Positions 29,060-43,200 of a DNA stretch of 64,000 bases are shown piece after piece; within the stretch, counting starts at the first letter, position 1, and every line of letters starts with the position of its first letter. The DNA is taken from contig NC_133536.1 in the NCBI RefSeq assembly GCF_048544455.1, positions 171,450,325 through 171,514,324 of the forward strand. Direction: 5' to 3'. Source of the stretch: Silene latifolia. Its lineage: Eukaryota; Streptophyta; Magnoliopsida; Caryophyllales; Caryophyllaceae. The notes under the pieces are model-generated. The model did not search any database. It worked only from the letters and a program-made list of their open reading frames with translations, and had not been told where the DNA came from. Both the position numbers and the translations under genes were made by a program.

Positions 29060-32000
29060 GTTGGTATCAGAGCCTATTGCTCCCGACGCACGTTTGTGCA
29101 CCCCACTTAAAAATCACTTGACCTTTAAATAATAAACTTGAGAGAAGGGTAGGATGGGTAGATTTAGGATTTTATGTGGTAGTCTGTTTGTGATTGCTAA
29201 TTGTTAGGTACTAATTGATTTTATCTTTTGTAAGATGGCTCTCCAATAGATGTAGATAATGCAATCTTACCTTAGTCTTCCAATCTCGTTGTTTATTCGT
29301 CTTTCAAATTCCTCTTCTCTCGCCTTGGTAACTACCTTTCAATTCCTTCTCCCGATTCATCTTAGGTTCGTTTTCTTCTTATAATAAAGCCCATGTGGAC
29401 ATCTTCCTTTTATTCCGTGGGATAGTTCCCTTGTTCAAGAGAACCCGGTTTTGAGAGAATGTATCATTGGAGGGCGTGAACGAGTTGAGAAATTGATTGG
29501 TTAAGGTTTGAGTGGTATAGGAGAATATAACTTGGGATCCTTTGGCTAGACTTGTTAGTTGTGCATGATATGAGAGCCTAGTGAGTTGAGGAATACCTTT
29601 GGATTTATGTCTATTGCGAGCTTATTTGTTATAGATGATTGAGCATGGGTACTACCTTAGCACATAAGATGGAATGAACCTGAGTTACTTCATTTGAGAG
29701 TCTCGATGTTTCTTATGGAGAATTAAAGGAATGATAGTTAGCCCTAATCCTTGTAGGCCTTGAAAGGAATACAATAGGACATTGACGTTGCTTAATGGTT
29801 TGGTATCGTACTTTGGAATTAGTTAGTTTTGTTAAACCTTTTGAGTTGACCAAATTTAGTATAGAGTAGCCCTTGTTGACTTTATTAATCGTATCTGAAT
29901 TTGGGAATTTTGGTGGAAAGTTGTTCGATGTAGTTCGTGAGTTCAAAGATGCGATTCTAAGTCATGGTATCGGAGACTAGAAGTATTAAGTGGTGAGATG
30001 AGGGAGTAAACAAGCCATGGTACTTGGGGATGACATAGCAAGTGAAGTTCGATGACGAGAATTGTAAAGGAGATACCTTGGGACTTGGATGGTAACAAAT
30101 GAATTTGTGTGGTGAATTGATTTTGGCTCTTGGAACCAATTGAGTTGAGTAAAACCTACCATTGTGAGTCCTTGTTAATCCTATGATATGGTAGACTTTT
30201 GAGTCTTTGTTGAGCACCTTAGTGATGTAACTTTATCATAGCAATCATAAGCTTTGAGGAGTGTTTGGGTTAAGCGGTAACCCTTTCATTATGCCGCTGT
30301 TGTTCTCCTCTCCTTCTCTTTAGTATTTGTTGAACCCTATTTTTATGCCGAAGTTTACGTATCTTCTTCTTGCCCGAAATATCTTCTTAACTCGAGTACC
30401 TCTTATTTACACAACTGCGTTATTTTTACGGTCCGACTCCTTAGTTTCCTAACTTGTCAGGCTCATGCATCCTTCGAAAATATTTTACCGTTTCTCTATT
30501 CCGTTATAACTCCTTATCTACTTAGTATAGTTGGTACCTTGTTGACCATGTTTACAGAGTTAGTGGGATGTGATTTGAGGATTTTTGTATTTTGATTTTT
30601 GTCGGAAATTAGTGTAGGAGTTTGTGTCTGTATTGGACCATGTGATATGAGCGCTAGATTTTTGGTGGAATTCTTATGATGGCAATGTTGTAGTCTCCTT
30701 GCGAGTTAAGGTTCGCGTGTTTTGGTGGTATAAGACCCACTTTGGTTTCAATTTGATGATGAGACTAATGGGATTAGTTTACCTGGGTGGAGTATTTCTA
30801 TGGTTATTTTGGATTTGTTTTGGGCATTGTCGTTCGGGGATTGTCGTTTGTCATTTGATCCTTACTTTACGGAATTGGGGATTGATAGTTAAGTCTGTGG
30901 ATTGTTATTGTAAATTTGGACCTTATATTTAATCCTTTGAGGAATCTTTCTATTGGAATTGGAATATTGTTGGGAAGTAGGATAGTGAACCTTGAGTAAA
31001 CCGATCAGATGATTTGTGTGATGAACTCATTTATCTTATAGTTAGTGCTAATTATGGATTAGATAGTGCAACTTGTTGCTTGTGGGTTAGTTTCAAGCAT
31101 GAATGCGTTTGAGAATATGGAATCTTGGTAAGGGTATAATATTGTTACTAGTTTCGACTTTGGATTTTGCGTTTGTTTGATGGAGAATATTGGTGGAAAC
31201 ATTTTGATTGGGAAACTGTTAAGTTATAATTGTAGAGGATAGGATTGTCTCAAGGATTAACTTATGAGTAGACTTGTCGAGGAGTGGTTCAGATGGCTCT
31301 TTGGATTAGTGTGGCCTCTGGTTGTTGCCCTGTTGATGTTCGGAGGACCTAGTAGGATGACTCTGTGGTTGAATAATTGAGTGAACCTTTCTTGATGTAC
31401 CGATCTTCCTAATTCCGATCTCCGACAATTGTCATTCTTGCCATTCTGGCTTGTTCCGTTGTGCTCGACTTTATGGAACTCATTTGACCTCTTGAGTAAA
31501 GCGTCTTGTTCGTTGACATCTTTATTGACTTCATCCAAAAATTCCACCTTTAAAAGTTCAATTCCTTCTTGTCTGTTGGGTGTGAGTTCCCTATCGCGAC
31601 TTGCACTTCTCATTTCCGAGTTGTTTTCCATCTTGCATAGATTCTATATAGTTTGAGTAAACTTTTGGTTCATTTACTTGGAGTAAATTTACAAATTGAC
31701 CTTTTTCTATAACATTTGAACATGATTTCTCACTCTCTTTCAACCCTAGTGTTCGATTGGATATCTAAGCTATTTCTCGTTTTGTGTAATGATTCCTTTT
31801 CTTACTCTTTTCCCGAGTTACTAAGCCTTATTTAATCATAATTAGTAAAGATATTATTCTTACTATAGAACTTTGAACTAAAAGTTTGAAAATGCTTTTA
31901 TGATTTTCAATGGTTTTAACATTAGTGAGTGTTAAATCTCGTTGTTGGAGACGTCCCAATAATGAGTTTTCTCATTTATTGGTGTAGAAATATTTTTATA

Positions 32001-32137
32001 TCTTGATATGAATATGGATGTTCTTGTCTGATCAACAAGAGTATCACCGTTTCATTGAAAAGATACCTATATTTTCTTATAACTATAATTTCTCCTTCTA
32101 AGTTTCGAGGGCGAAACTTTTTAAAAGGAGGGGTGAT
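29060..32137 (+). other. Internal region of the inner element, non-coding
   Basis: Bounded by the primer-binding site (29062-29073) and purine tract (about 32122-32137), with the hairpin AAGTTTCGAGGGCGAAACTT at 32100-32119. The longest frames (about 124 codons, minus, 31257-31631) have no recognised domain. I see no gag or pol. Confidence 0.7.
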
Positions 32138-35112
32138 TGTAACGCCCCGTAATTTCGGACCGTTAATATATTTCGGAAATAATTTATTAATCAAATAAAA
32201 GTTGATATTTAAGTATTTAAAGTAAAAAAATAATTCAAAGAAATATAATTTTATTATATTTTGAAGAAAAGTATTTATTTTGATAGTTTCGAGATGTTTA
32301 AAAATAGTTTAAACCGTGTAAAACTTTTTATTTCGAAATAAGGGCGTATCGGGGGGAAAATAACAATTCTTTTGAACATTGGGTAAACGAATTTGGAAAT
32401 GGGTAGTATAAATATTCAATTTTCTTGTAATCTCGTGTTTAAGAACTTTGGTCTTGACGGACTTTGCATTTGACTTACGGTTTTAATTATTATCGAAACG
32501 AGTCAAAACCGACTCGAAAAATCCCGACTCAAACCCGCTCTCCTCCTTTCTTTCTCCCTTTCCCGCGGACCAAACCCCCCTTCCCCTTCATTTTTCTGAT
32601 TTTTCTTCTATCCTTCATCATCTTCAACTTCTAATCTTACAAACACCATTTTCAACCAAAAATCAAGCTGTTTTGGCCATAATTTCTTCGTTTCTTATCG
32701 GATTTTCACGAAATTTACCTTTCCAGAATCCCCTCGCCGAGATCTACAACCTAGTATGTTTTAATTTTAATTTTCTTGAAGTTGTTTTAAGATGAAATTT
32801 CGGAAATTCGGTTTTATGTACTTATTATTGTGTTTTAATTGTTTATTTAGGTGAAGAATTGGAAGACGAGTTCGGGGACTCGTATATTGTAGAGGATAGC
32901 GGCTAGTTGTTGTTAGGGTTTGGGTTTTGAGGTGCTAATTGCTCTTTTTCTAGCTTAAGGTAACATATTTCGAGTTACTCGACGAATTATCGTCACAAAC
33001 TGTGTTGTTTTTGTATGTTTTGTAATTTTTGTTTGTATAGTAATTTTCACATGTTTAGAATGGTTGCATGCATGTCAATTGTTAGCTTAAATTATCATAA
33101 TAGCATGGAAATGATATGGGAACGATTAGATTATGCTTAAAACGAGTTAAAATGAAGAAAAACGGAAAAAAAAAAAAAAAAGAGGAGTATGGGTGGGGCA
33201 GCAGGCCGGCAGGCCCGTGGCAGGCCCACGGCTAGCCCACAGATGGCCCGGGTCGGTCCGTTGCTTGTTTCGCGGTTTTCCATGCAAAATTTGTCATTTC
33301 GGGTTTATTAATGACATAGTTAGTATGAGTACACTTTAGGAATTGAATCATATTAGTAATAAAAATTATGTTAATGGTAAAACTATGCTTATATTAATAG
33401 TTATCACATGTTAGGATAGTTTACAAAATGAAATTGTAATTAATAGGCTCAAAATGAATTTTATAGCGATAAATGTAATGTTTTGTTGATTGTGCCGAAA
33501 ACTGAGCCTTAGTCCCTTTGACTGATGCGATGTCAGTTAATTGAGTGATTGGTTAGCCGCAATTTGACCCGTACCTGTCGCAGGGCTGGGGTTGCGGGTA
33601 AAAATTCGGTTGAATGAATTAGATAATCGGCCTTTTTCTTGCTTTAGGCCATTTATTATATCTCTATTTCACATGTGTAGTTAGTTGAATTTAAATAGCT
33701 TCTTATTTAGTTAGTTGAATTTAAATAGCTTCTTATTATGTAGTAATGGCCCTAGATTCCCCGAAGCCTTTAATTTGGTTAATATTGTTAGAATTGGAAA
33801 TTGGTATTGAGGATTCTGTTGGTTTATCTGCTGATTAGACATTTATATAGCCTTTCACATGATAGAATATTAGAATTTATGTTGGTAAGTAGGACCTTTT
33901 TGCCCTCTTATGGTTAAGTGGGTGTCTTACTTGACTTGTGTGGTGAGTCTTGTGTGGTGTGGGCTAAAGTATTCAAGCTGGGACTAGCTGGGACTAGGTC
34001 TTAGGTGAGTATTTCGGCCTTCATCATAGATAAGTCTTTATAGTCTTTGACGAGTATATGTTCACTGCTTGATAGCCTTTGTGTTCCTGACTAGTGGATT
34101 TATATCCAAGTTGGGGCATGACCTCAGTTACTTATTTTGATAGTAAGTGGTCAGCTTAAGTACTAGCCAACCCTTTGGTGGACTCCTTAGGGTACTCACT
34201 TCACTTTGTTTTAAAAAAAAGTTGTGGGTCTTGGGTGCGGTGGTGTGTATCCGCATGTCTAGGTCTGCGCAGATTTTAGGCTAGGGTTGTGTTGTCTCTT
34301 GGCCATGTTTTATTAATATTAACCGCTGAGCCAAGATACCGGTTCGATTACCTTCCCTACCTCGTGGTATAGACTCGAGTTACAAAGTGACTATTGACCG
34401 TACTAAGAACTTATGCCTGTCTTTGATATATTGCCCTTTCTTGTATGATGATTTTATGAACTGTAATAGGTGAGATGTAAGCGGTTCTGATTGATAAAGT
34501 TTGGATTACTATTTGAATTATATGATTCACATGATAGTTTAGTTTGGTCAGTTTAAGGGTCATAGGTTAGATTACATGATAATTACATTGTTTATCATAT
34601 TGTTTACATGTTTTACTACATGTTACATTAATTTTGACGATTCGTGGCTGGGAGGACTCGAAGTTACTCCCCACTGAATTGTGGCTTTCGTGTTTGTATA
34701 AAATGCGATTGACAAAGTTTGTTGATGCTTAGTTGGGGTCACGATTTGACGAGCTAGTGAGCAAGGAACCTTGGACCTAGTTTTGGCTATTCTATTAGTA
34801 AATCTTTTACACTTTTGGTTTGTATATAATTTGAAGGGACATATGTCTCCCTTTTCTATTTTGGGTTTGTATCACTATATTTCCGCGTCTTAAGTTATGG
34901 ATGTAAATTAGTTTATCAGCTTTTGCAGGATTTTTGACACTCTTCTTGAGTTGGATTGGTTGTGAATGGTTTAGGAAGAAAATTTTTTGAAATTGCAGGT
35001 TTTATCTAGTTGAACCATTTACAAACATATCCTACCAGTTTTTCCGTAGAATTTACGCTTTTAGGTAATTAGATAACGCTAATTAGTTAAGGCTAGATTT
35101 AAGGGTGTCACA
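32138..35112 (+). repeat. 3' LTR of the inner element
   Basis: 2975 bp. It pairs with 26081-29059 at about 99% identity by eye apart from the A-run and its neighbourhood. Confidence 0.9.
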
Positions 35113-35624
35113 CTCGGACGACCATGTAACAATGACCAATGAATTCGCATATACAACCACGTAAATTAGAGACATAAAGAACCAAACTTTTCAACAAATA
35201 AGAATGAAAACTGAGAAAAAGGGGCGAAATATCAACTAATTGTCGAGTAACCTATCACCGTTACCTTATAACTTCTTTAATGGGCACGATTTCGACTCAA
35301 AAATTATACCGCGTTGTCAAGCTTGCACCTAGACACGAAGACGAAAGAAATTAGCGCAAGATTTGAGCCTTAAGAAGGATGTCAATCGCGAATTTGGACG
35401 AAAGCAGGGACCTTTCTTACCTCAAAAGATGAAGGACGAACAGGGGAAGCTAATGGTGTAAGAATTAGGGGATTTGGTTGAGAAATAAGGGAGGGATCTC
35501 GGGTTGAAGCTTGGCAAAAATGGCGTGGAGCTTGTTTGAGTCTGCTGTTGTTGTTCTTGTTTCTCGCAGGGAAATAAAGAAGAAAAGGGGAAGTGGGGGC
35601 GGGTGATAAAGATGACCCCACAAA

Positions 35625-35664
<40 letters not shown>

Positions 35665-35675
35665 TATAGTAATAT

Positions 35676-35750
<75 letters not shown>

Positions 35751-36171
35751 ATATATATAATAATAATAGGAGAGATATTTTAAAGGTGGAGTGTAAGAGG
35801 GTAGGTGAGCATGTTGTCGATTTCTGGTTGGTCCGGATTAAAGTAGGTACAAGGTGAAATGTGACGGTCTATAGCTAGACGGAATAATGTCTCGAGTTTA
35901 TTTTAACTTGAGACGGAAACTAATATTATCACTTTCACTATTCTTGTCCGACAAAAATACACATACATATATTCTTATATAAATTATGTCTTAAAAATAT
36001 AATTTAAAAATAATACGTATTTTTATATAAGTGAGCTTTTATATATTACGTTTATAAAAATCGTGTTTGACATAAAATTAATTAAATTGAATAATTCAAA
36101 AATATATAATAAAATGATTAAACGGTTTAATAAATTTTAAATGTCAAAATGGGAAATTCGTGGGTGTTACA
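35113..36171 (-). repeat. 5' LTR of the middle element, second part
   Basis: Resumes with CTCGGACGACC exactly where 26080 stops and runs to GGGTGTTACA. It matches 19332-20588, with a shorter AAT/AT microsatellite at about 35628-35768. Confidence 0.85.
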
Positions 36172-36622
36172 AAGAAAGCTTTGCGTTGCTTGAAATCGGA
36201 GAAAATTACCGATGGATATGCCTCCACCGGTGGAACTACGGGCTCACTGCTAGACTGACCCGTCTCAAGTTGAACGTTAGGACGGGTCCTCTTGTTGGTT
36301 AGACCTCTGGTTTTCACCATACTGCAAAAGACAAGTCTTTAACAAGGGTACTAGGCACACCAAAATTTTGCAAATAATGGACTGTTTTTACTTGTATAAA
36401 ATTTTTGAGTCGAACTATTAAGGCAAATTTTCTCAGCAAATCACCAAGCATTTTACTCAAAACGCCATTACCAACATCAAGGAGCTTGAAACAGTATGAT
36501 AATCTAACAAAGGATGAAGTATTTCGATTTTAACAACCCTTAAACTTAAAAATCCAATTAAAAGTATGAAATTACCCTAGTAATCGGTATAAACAATGTT
36601 TATGTGCTATTAAATCCGAAAA

Positions 36623-36626
<4 letters not shown>

Positions 36627-36685
<59 letters not shown>
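36627..36685. repeat. (GA)n microsatellite
   Basis: About 29 GA units in the leader of the outer element. Confidence 0.95.
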
Positions 36686-36686
<1 letters not shown>

Positions 36687-36867
36687 CTTAATTTCAGTCA
36701 CTCGGGACGAAATTTCGAAATATAGGCAAAAATCATGTCATAATTTTGATAATAAAGGATAAAATTGAGTTAGAACCTTACCTTGAAGAGATTTTTGGCA
36801 AACAAGAGCAATTATCCACCAAGAGATTACCCAAGAGCTTGAGAACTAGGAAGTATGGAGGTTTAGA

Positions 36868-36928
36868 GAGAAGAAGAAGAAGAAGAAGAAGAAGAAGAAG
36901 AAGAAGAAGAAGAAGAAGAAGAAGAAGA
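36868..36928. repeat. (GAA)n microsatellite
   Basis: About 20 GAA units. The arginine-run reading frame across it is an artefact of the repeat. Confidence 0.95.
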
Positions 36929-37869
36929 GATGGGAGGCGGAAATAAGAAAAGAAGTAGCGAAAATAGGGTTTTTGTATAACCCGGATACCTCCCGATAAA
37001 ACATACTCGGTCGAGTACTGGGTTTACTCGGCCGAGTGTCGACTACTCGGTCGAGTATTCTGTATACTCGGTCGAGTTTTCAAGAGCAGTAGCGATTCTT
37101 AATTCTGACAAAATGACACTCGGTCGGGCACAACCATACTCGGCCGAGTGTGGCCCACTCGGTCGAGTACGTGTTTATACTCGGTCGAGTGTCCAGAAAG
37201 CTGAGATAAAATCTCGAATTTTAATGCACCTGCAAAACAATTAGCATAGTTCGGAGTTCCGTGTAACCGGCTCGTCACTGTTAGAGCTTACTTCTACCAC
37301 ATAAACACGCATCAACACGAATTATGCACGTCCATTACCAACTCAATGAACATTTCTACGTACATTCCTTACTTTGCTATTAGAACAACTCCCATGCCAC
37401 CCATAAGCATACATGTTAATTAACTACTTTCCCGCAAGTTTAATCCATATATCACATCATTACACATTTCATTGATCATGTGATACTCACCTTAGACAAA
37501 ACGTTTGCAAGACAGAAATCATCATATAACGCAACCATTGTCAGCCAATTCATTTGACTTAACCTTGTCGCACATTTCGGAAAACTCATTCATCAATTCT
37601 AGACTCCTCCGCGCACATTGATACACATTATTCTATCCACATATGCACACAATAACCATCGTTACGCAAAGACTCTTACTAGCTACCCTTCTTCCGTGGC
37701 TGGCTTAAGTACGAAGGGGCCATGATTTTGGAAATGAGTGCGCCTACTCACCCAAATCTAGCATCAGTTGGAGCTCCCAACGCACATACACCAGGTTCAT
37801 TTTAGTTGACACCCTATTTTCATTAGATTCATTGGTTCAGGTTCCAAAAACCTGGCTCTGATACCACTT

Positions 37870-39206
37870 TGTAACACCCTCGTACACCAGGATGCCTTAC
37901 CAAGGACCATTCCTGTATATGAAGGTGTTACCATCTCGGTTTCCCAAGGTAGTAGACCAAATGGACAATAAAAGAACATTTATAATACATTAATGTACTC
38001 TATATGATACAACTCTGTATAAACTCATTATATAAAAAGATAAAGACTACTACAACTCATGATACAACACTTCTAGACCGGTAGCGTGATGACTCGATCC
38101 CTCCAATCTCAGCAGCCACCAAGCAATAGTACCTGCTAAGCCAACTGCTCACCATCCCCGAATGGATCACCGCAGATACCACAAAACAACAACGGGGTCA
38201 GTACAGACTAACCAAATTAAAGTCAAACAAACAATGTAATCGGCTGATCATCTCCACAGTAACGGACTCCACACCGAGGTGTGTAGCCCTGCCGGATTAC
38301 CCATCGCAACAGGTAATCCACTCCGTCGGTGGGTGACCGCAGCCCATCCCCACCAAGTCCAGCTCATCAACGAGCGACTAACAATCCTTGTCCCTTAATG
38401 TGCACATACCCTCCCGTGACGGGTTCCACGGAGGGCGAACTAGGGTGTGAAGCCACTCCCGCAAGTGACTCCACCACAATCACACATACCACAGCATCAC
38501 AGCTGTCACAACAACACAAACGTCACAACACAACCACATCACCACCGTCACCACAACACCCATTCTCCGATGATCAGCAGATAACAACAATTATGAAACA
38601 AACACAATCTTAATCAATTAACAGTACTGAGTAGGGAAACCCTACCTCATTGCAAATCAGGGAAAGTATCCACACACAGCCAAGCAAGACTCTCCTACAA
38701 CGATAGCCATCACCTATTATACCACTATCCTCAAAATCTACTAAAAGAGACACAAGGCAGAGACTTCCCTAATAACGCGAATCGACGATAACACGGACGA
38801 TGACCACGCACGCAACCTTCCTAAGCGAATCCCGTCTTTCCCATGGTGAAGGTGTAGGCTATATACATGAGAGTGCATAAAGGTAGGGGTGATAGGAGAG
38901 AATGATAGGCTAGGGTTAGAGAAAGAGGAACCGTCGAGAAAAGAGAAAATGAAATGAATTTCGCGAACTAGCGTTTTATATTAATGCGTCAACAGCAGTC
39001 GTACTCGGTCGAGTACCGGCGTACTCGGCCGAGTAGACTCTACTCGGTCGAGTATTGATGATACTTGGCCGAGTAGCCTCTGCTAGGTCGAGTAACCACC
39101 CTATAAAGTTCATATTCCCATCCTAGCTCCTCACCAGTTCCTCCCCAAGGTCTTTCTTGGTCAATAGGGTCGGTCAACAGAGTCCTTAAATATCCTGAGT
39201 ATTACA
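37870..39206 (-). repeat. 5' LTR of the outer element
   Basis: 1337 bp, TGTAACACC to GTATTACA on the plus strand, followed by target duplication CCGCA. It carries one more palindrome copy than its partner at 12203-13509. Confidence 0.85.
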
Positions 39207-40255
39207 CCGCACTTATAATGTCAATTTTTTTAACACAACACTCTGTTATTAACAAACGCAGGATCTTTCGCATTAGATGTTAGTTGTGCTCATTGCGAGT
39301 TTTACTAATGAGCATTGTGTTATGTACACTTTACAATGTTATTAATTCCGATATTTTCGTAATGTGCCATATATATCGTAGACCTACCGCATAGTACACA
39401 AATTGTGGGGAGTGCCGCTCACATTGTCACTATGCATTACCCTCCACGCTGACGGGAATCCTTATAAGATTAATCAAATTGGGGCACCGCACTCGGTAGA
39501 AGCGGTGCAACAACTAGTTCATACAAAAAGAAAAAATTTACCACCTAAGTTCAAAATAGTTAATATAATTTGAGATTAAAGGTAAATTAGCGGACGATAA
39601 TGCTATCTTATCATCATATCCTTTGTGCTTTGTGATTTGAAATAATGATCTATTATGGCTATTCCTTTCACTTATGAAGGAGATAAACTTTGTTATATGC
39701 TACTCCGCAAATAGTAGATTACTATTTACCATTTTGAGTTTATAGTAATATGTAACTATTTATAACCTCGAGGTTCTTTCATGATTGAGGTAATCCCAAC
39801 TCGTGTATGAGAAATTGATAAAACTTTTTAAATATTTTTTTTGCTTTTTGCCCGGCCATGGTCATGCCGAGCTGCAGACTTTCAAATCGAGCATGGTCCA
39901 ATTGGAGAAGCGGGTTTATCCGAGCTGGACGGGGTAGGCTCTTAAAAAAATGGCGCACGAGTCTAGTCGGTCAGTTGGCCACCTCTAAATTATTTCGGTC
40001 TAAAACTAGACCATGAGTCCATTTGTAGGTGAGACTGGATGGAGTAGAGTATTTCGGTTTTGATCCAAGATTGACCAAAATTTTAATTTTCGTTTTTAAT
40101 TTGGTTCGTTTTAATTCGAACTACTGATTTTGAACCGATACTTACCCCTAAATAAAATCATAGAGAAAGGACCATTTTGAGCTCTAATTTTATCCATAGC
40201 TCCTTTCTACAAAGAAAGAGACAACAATAGCTCGACACTCTCCAATTTTTCTTCT
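39207..40255. other. Intergenic region upstream of the RUS2-like gene
   Basis: No gene is seen. At 39484-39517 a seven-base-pair hairpin (GCACCGC / GCGGTGC, 11-base loop) is followed five bases later by CTAGT, a Helitron-like 3' end. A possible hAT-like end (TTGGCCACCTCTA, near 39977) has no partner. The last roughly 65 bases, rich in CT and ending in CTTCT before the ATG, are the likely 5' UTR of the next gene. Confidence 0.5.
39484..39517 (+). mobile_element. Possible Helitron 3' terminus
   Basis: Perfect seven-base-pair stem (39484-39490 with 39502-39508) followed by AACAA and CTAG, then T. This matches the hairpin-plus-CTRR design of plant Helitrons. The 5' end (TC...) was not identified, so the extent is unknown. 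Confidence 0.45.
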
Positions 40256-43200
40256 ATGAATATGGATTTATTGGTACGTTCATAATTTCACACCAATTTC
40301 TTAAGTATTTCTTACCGATGAATTTTCTCTGTTTGCTGACATTTCTCCTGTTTTATTTTGTTGAGTTTCAGAATAAAATTGTGACATTGCAGAAAAAAGA
40401 ACCAGATAATGATAAACTTAGGGTTGAAGATGAATTGCAAGAACCAATTTGTTGGGTTGAAAAATCTGCAGATTCAATTAGTCGCAGATTTTGCTTTGAC
40501 CCACATCAAAGTTCCAATCTTTCTGTAAGATTTAATCTTCTTGTTTTTTTGTAATTATTTTTTTATTTGTGGAATTTGTGGTCTAATTAAGGTTTCTGAA
40601 TAGGGTGTTTTGTGATTTTGATGTTTGAGGAATTGAAGAATTTATTGCGATGGGTTTATTGTGAAATTTTAGATTTTTGTTAGATTTCGTTTTGTTGATT
40701 ATATGATTGGATGTAATTTGTAATTATTTGCTATATTAGTTAGAGTTGTTTAGAAGTATTCGACACGGGTGCGTGTCCAAGTGTCGGACCGGGCTGTTTT
40801 TAGGAAAAGTATGCATATTTTGGGTTAAAATGAGGTGTGGAAGTGTCAAGTGTCATATTTTTGTTCAAGTGTTGAGCGTTGGACACAGGTATTTTAGGAT
40901 ATATGAAGAGTTGGAGTAAGATAGATTTAAAGCGTTGATGGTTTCATTGTTAGTTCTAGTAGTAGTGATGATCAGTTGACAAGTTTGTAGCTTTGTCAAT
41001 TTTTATAGTTTGGGTTCAAGAAGCTGGCTTTATCACCGAGGCTTTATTCTTGATTATAAGAAGCACCAACATATTATTGGCAAAGTACGTAATTTCGATT
41101 TGTAGTGTAGTGTAGGAAAGTTATGCTAAGTTGGGTCTCATACTCTCATACTTATTAGTTTGTGTGACAAGCTTACTGTGCATTTGAGCAAAGTGCTGGT
41201 CTTTGTAGCCCTACTTCAGTAGTGATAAGTTGAGAGTTAACTGAAAAGAAATGAACTTTCCGTCAGCTAATTTGAGGGCATTTGAACTTAGCTGGTTAAG
41301 TTGTATAGTTTGAGTTCAAGAAGCTGGCTTCATTAACTAGTTATTAGAATTGAGGGTCATTATGCGTCATTTGATGTTTATATGACTTAAACAATCTGCA
41401 TTTTGTTCATTACAATGATGCTTTATTCTTGATTCTATAAGGAGCACTAATAAACTATTGGCAAAGTAAGTAATTTCGAGTTGTAATGTCGTGTAGGGAA
41501 GTTATGTGATGTTGGGTCTCATATTTATCAGTTTGTGTGACAAGCTTACTGTGCATTTGAGCAAAGTGCTGTTCTTTTTAGCTCTACTTTAGTACTGATA
41601 CAAGTTGAGAGTTAACTGAAAAGAAATGGACTTTTTGTCAGCTAATTTGAGGGCATTTGAACTTAACTTTTGGATGCAACTGTCTCGTAACTGTTATCGC
41701 TAAGCTGTATATTAACTATCGTGTGAATGTTGAAAAATGGCTTATTAGAGTTTCTGAGTTTTTGATGTTATGTTGTCCCTCTATATCTTAGAACTGTTTT
41801 TGAGGATGAGTAGCTGGTAAGGCCCCCTTTTAGTGAATACTGAGTTATTTGCTTAATTGCAGACTTGGAAGTACTTAGGCTAAGACATTACTCAACTTTA
41901 GATAGTGGGGACTCTGTCCCAAAATGAGGTTTAAATTGCTAGGGCACATTTTTAATACATAAACATGATTATGAATTCAAATATTTTAGTTTTTAAAAGC
42001 AAAGCGCTACTACTCGTACAGTAGTATTTCATTTAAAAGATACTGTCTACAATTCGATATTTTTTCCTTTTTATATCTAAATCGTACAATAAGATGGTTT
42101 AATCATATGCTAAGTTTTAGTTCATGTGGGTTTTATCAGGTAAAGGTGCTTGATGATTCAAGGCCTGCATTCAAAAAGGTTACTGAATCCTTCTTGAATA
42201 CGTTCTTTCCCTCTGGTTATCCATACAGGTAGGATTTATTCAAGTCATAATCCTTTTTCCCGTAATATGGCAGTCCTGTGTCTCACAAATGTTTCTGTAA
42301 CTGCAGTGTGAATGAGGGTTATCTCAGGTATACACAGTTCAGAGCGCTTCAACACTTTACAAGTGCTACGCTATCTGTCCTTTCAACTCAGGTCATCTCT
42401 TGTTTCTTGCTGGCTAATTTTTTAAAGCAGACTTCATTTTTTATGATTAGTGCCTTGATTGCTGATGTGTCATGGATATGACGAGATCCCTTATTTTGTA
42501 GACTGTACTACATTCAACTGATGCATTCATGCATTTTTTTTGTTGTCGAGGGTATGTGATTGCATCATGTGGACATAGCTTTCAAGTGCCTCTAGCAATA
42601 AGTTTCTGTTAATGGGGCCTTTCAATAATATATTACAAAACCACTCATTAAGGGAAAAATGATAGTTAACGCAATAACGCCTAACGGTAGGTCACTAAAA
42701 ATGGAACGATACCTTGTTTTACAACCACGTTTAAGGAGATTTGGCAAAAGTATTTTTGTTAGTTATCTTTACCTTGTTCGAGTATTTACTGGTATATGAC
42801 ATGTTTTTCACCATTGGTGTATGGGTAGTTTGGAGGGAGAGAAAAAAATGCTAAATTTAATGGCTTTAGAGCCTTGTATTATTGAGAGTAACTTGGAGAA
42901 ATACTTACTGTTTTGACTTCTGAGAGTTCTGACTGCGGGGTTTCTTTGTGAAATATGTTCCGACGCTCCATTATGCATCTTCTGTAGCATCATATTCTAA
43001 CTCTTCTGCAGTCACTGCTGTTTGCTGCAGGTTTACGGCCAACACCTGCTCAGGCAACTGTTGTAAGCTGGGTGAGCCACTGTTCTCAGAACAACTCATC
43101 TTTCATAAACCAATTTAATATTTTTTAGATGTATACATCTTTGTCTTGCAGATACTGAAAGATGGTATGGAGCATGTTGGAAAGCTGATTTGTAGCAATC

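Larger units (their letters stand above)
26081..35112 (+). mobile_element. Inner, young non-autonomous LTR retrotransposon
   Basis: A complete-looking 9032-bp element bounded by the 5-bp target duplication CTCGG (26076-26080 and 35113-35117). LTRs at 26081-29059 and 32138-35112 (2979 and 2975 bp) start TGTAACGCCCCG and end GGTGTCACA. The primer-binding site TGGTATCAGAGC is at 29062-29073 and the purine tract AAAAGGAGGGGTGAT ends at 32137. The 3.08-kb internal region has no recognisable gag or pol, so it resembles large retrotransposon derivatives that depend on proteins made elsewhere. LTRs differ by roughly 1% by eye, suggesting an age well under 1-2 million years at rates usual for plants. 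Confidence 0.9.
36172..37869 (-). other. 5' internal region of the outer element
   Basis: Between the middle-element insertion and the outer 5' LTR. It holds the start of the outer element's coding region near 36172-36320 on the minus strand (a fossil fragment, not reconstructed here), (GA)n and (GAA)n microsatellites, a palindrome cluster of the TACTCGGTCGAGTA type at about 37005-37195, and the primer-binding site complement (GCTCTGATACCA) next to 37870. Confidence 0.55.

Noticed and set aside
36746-36946. Arginine-run protein frame
   Set aside because: The run is the (GAA)n/(AGA)n microsatellite translated.
39960-39995. hAT-like end TTGGCCACCTCTA upstream of RUS2
   Set aside because: No matching inverted end or 8-bp duplication was found nearby.
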